Made by a program: the position numbers and the translations under genes
Shown: positions 5,943 through 6,848 of the stretch, piece by piece
Layout of the letters: every line of letters starts with the position of its first letter
Position numbering within the stretch: position 1 is the first letter of the stretch
The notes under the pieces: generated by a model
Databases searched by the model: none
Told to the model about the DNA's origin: nothing
What the model saw: only the letters and a program-made list of their open reading frames with translations
From: Candidatus Eiseniibacteriota bacterium
Lineage (GTDB): Bacteria > Eisenbacteria > RBG-16-71-46 > JABDJR01
NCBI GenBank assembly: GCA_013003415.1
Contig: JABDJR010000477.1
Coordinates: 1-6,848, forward strand
Reading direction: 5' to 3'
DNA length: 6,848 nt

Positions 5943-6668
5943 ATGAAAAGCCTTCCCCATCCCGCGCTGGCCCTCTCTCTGGGCCCCCTATTAGCGAACG
6001 CGCTTGGGTTTGGGATCGGCTCGCCCCTGCTACTTCCCTTCCTGGGCGCAGTGATTGCCATCCCCTATTTTTGGAAGTACGTGCTTGGGGCGGAGCCCGG
6101 TCGCGGATTTCTTTGGATGCTCTTTTGGGCGTTCTTCCAAAGCGTGGCGCTTTGGATCCTGATTACGCTTTCACCGGAACGCGCAGCGACCGTGGTGCAC
6201 AACGGCGTTCCCTACGCCGAGGAAATGATGCACTGGATTCGAACCGGAGAAGGCGCCGAAGGTAGTCCCAGACTTTTCCTCCCCGTCCATGTGCGACACT
6301 TCTTGGGTTTTTGCGTTCTCAGTATCGCTACAGTCGGCTCGGCGGGACTGGTTCTTGGCACGTGGCTCCTCAACTACATGAACTACTACGTGGTCCAAGT
6401 TGTCAGCCAAAGCACCAACGCTCTCCAGGCTTCTCTGTTGGCATGGCACCCTTGGGCCATCATTCGCGTGGTGGGTTTCATTGCGACGGCGGTTGCCTTG
6501 GCGCCGCTAGGCATGCGCATTTGGGGCAAGCTAACAAAAAGGCCGGCCCGAAGGCCGGCCTGGAAGTATTTTGGGATTGGTCTTGGGCTTGTCCTCGTCG
6601 ACGCCCTTCTAAAAACCATCCTTGCGCCCACTTGGCAGAAGCTTTTGAAATCGCTTTTATCAACCTAA
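5943..6668 (+). CDS. Multi-pass membrane protein of unknown function, coupled to the prenyltransferase
   Basis: This 241-residue protein has about five or six hydrophobic segments (roughly 8-24, 27-49, 56-76, 118-142, 172-190 and 208-227). I do not recognise the family. The longest polar stretch (about 78-117) contains VVHNGVPYAEEMMHWIR and GEGAEGSPR and ends in HVRHF, so His, Glu and Arg residues cluster between two membrane spans. A second notable stretch, NYMNYYVVQVV, follows segment four. A basic loop, KLTKRPARRPAWK (196-208), precedes the last span and suggests that this loop faces the cytoplasm. The ATG lies one base after the UbiA stop and has no Shine-Dalgarno site, so translation probably depends on ribosomes ending the prenyltransferase. 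This implies matched production and a shared pathway, perhaps as a partner or next step in making a prenylated lipid or quinone; that role is inference. The gene ends 33 bases from a convergent gene. Confidence 0.85.
   Translation: MKSLPHPALALSLGPLLANALGFGIGSPLLLPFLGAVIAIPYFWKYVLGAEPGRGFLWMLFWAFFQSVALWILITLSPERAATVVHNGVPYAEEMMHWIRTGEGAEGSPRLFLPVHVRHFLGFCVLSIATVGSAGLVLGTWLLNYMNYYVVQVVSQSTNALQASLLAWHPWAIIRVVGFIATAVALAPLGMRIWGKLTKRPARRPAWKYFGIGLGLVLVDALLKTILAPTWQKLLKSLLST
6536..6560 (-). terminator. Intrinsic terminator on the minus strand, inside the membrane-protein gene
   Basis: Read on the minus strand, GGCCGGCC, TTCG and GGCCGGCC form a perfect 8-bp GC stem. The loop is the very stable C(UUCG)G tetraloop, and TTTTTG follows immediately (6540-6536). 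This is a textbook rho-independent terminator. It lies about 140 bases after the stop of the minus-strand gene ending at 6702, so it could end that transcript inside the opposing gene. In the plus frame the same bases encode the repeat RPARRPA. Confidence 0.62.
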
Positions 6669-6673
6669 AAGCG
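6652..6673. repeat. Inverted repeat across the stop codon of the membrane-protein gene
   Basis: CGCTTTTA (6652-6659) and TAAAAGCG (6666-6673) are perfect 8-base complements with the loop TCAACC. The TAA stop (6666-6668) begins the right arm. It is immediately followed by a second short hairpin, GGGGC (6675-6679) with GCCCC (6688-6692). On the minus strand the second hairpin is followed by ACGCTTTT, a poor terminator tail. These may act as weak 3'-end structures for either convergent transcript. Confidence 0.5.
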
Positions 6674-6701
6674 TGGGGCAACCGATAGCCCCGAGCTAAC
6701 C

Positions 6702-6848
6702 CTAGCGAATAGGAGCCGCGTTTGCTTGATTGGGATCGATTTCCGGAATCTCTAACTTCTCTAACGCATCCGTAAAGATGGAGACCGGGTGCTTTTCTTT
6801 TTGTTCGGCCAAGTAGTCCAAAAGCATGCGCTCCTGCTTCATCGTTTT
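6702..6848 (-). CDS. 3' end of a minus-strand gene, product unknown
   Basis: From the window edge (6848), one minus-strand frame is open for 48 codons to TAG 6704-6702. The peptide is charged and plausible: MLLDYLAEQKEKHPV, then SIFTDALEKLEIPEID, ending NAAPIR. The first half looks helical. An ATG occurs two codons from the edge (6842-6840), but the few upstream bases do not allow a start to be judged, so the gene is treated as truncated at its 5' end. It converges on the membrane-protein gene with a 33-base gap. I do not recognise the family. Confidence 0.65.
   Translation of the reverse strand, partial: KTMKQERMLLDYLAEQKEKHPVSIFTDALEKLEIPEIDPNQANAAPIR
6766..6802 (+). terminator. Candidate plus-strand terminator for the prenyltransferase operon, inside the convergent gene
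   Basis: GCATCC (6766-6771) can pair with GGGTGC (6787-6792), giving six pairs including one G-U, with a 15-base loop. The tract TTTTCTTTTTG follows directly. It is the only T-rich hairpin visible downstream of the membrane-protein gene on the plus strand. The loop is long and the T tract also encodes a Lys/Glu-rich stretch of the opposing gene, so this may be chance. Confidence 0.33.

Overview
The window is moderately GC-rich bacterial DNA (GC judged by eye) with short intergenic gaps, an HU-type nucleoid protein and clear Shine-Dalgarno sites. The central gene encodes a secreted C25 (gingipain-type) protein with a FlgD/type IX-like C-terminal domain. This fits a Gram-negative lineage with a type IX-like secretion background, such as the Bacteroidota/FCB group or a less known relative. 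The window alone does not fix the taxon.

Layout from left to right. A short 3' end of a probable plus-strand gene stops at 66-68. It faces the minus-strand HU gene (205-471), and a strong hairpin with A and T tracts on its two sides (141-184) can terminate both. A 223-base gap (472-694) holds a putative HU promoter, a weak terminator candidate and two perfect 12-base GC-rich palindromes. The minus strand then carries one very large gene (695-4927), which fills about 60% of the window. Its product has a signal peptide, a propeptide-like N-terminus, a C25 catalytic domain with a His/Cys pair, and a C-terminal sorting-like beta domain. Across a 114-base divergent gap, a two-gene plus-strand operon follows: a UbiA-family membrane prenyltransferase (5042-5941) and, one base later, an unrecognised multi-pass membrane protein (5943-6668). 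The last 147 bases are the 3' end of a minus-strand gene that converges on this operon.

The parts are best read as separate transcription units. HU is housekeeping. The C25 protein acts at or beyond the outer membrane, either as a cargo protease or as a PorU-like sortase. The prenyltransferase and its partner very likely share a membrane lipid or quinone function, because they are tightly coupled.

I see no mobile element, CRISPR array, tRNA or rRNA. The observations most worth checking are the identity of the C25 protein, the uncharacterised partner of the prenyltransferase, and the apparent placement of terminators inside the opposing genes at the right-hand convergent junction.
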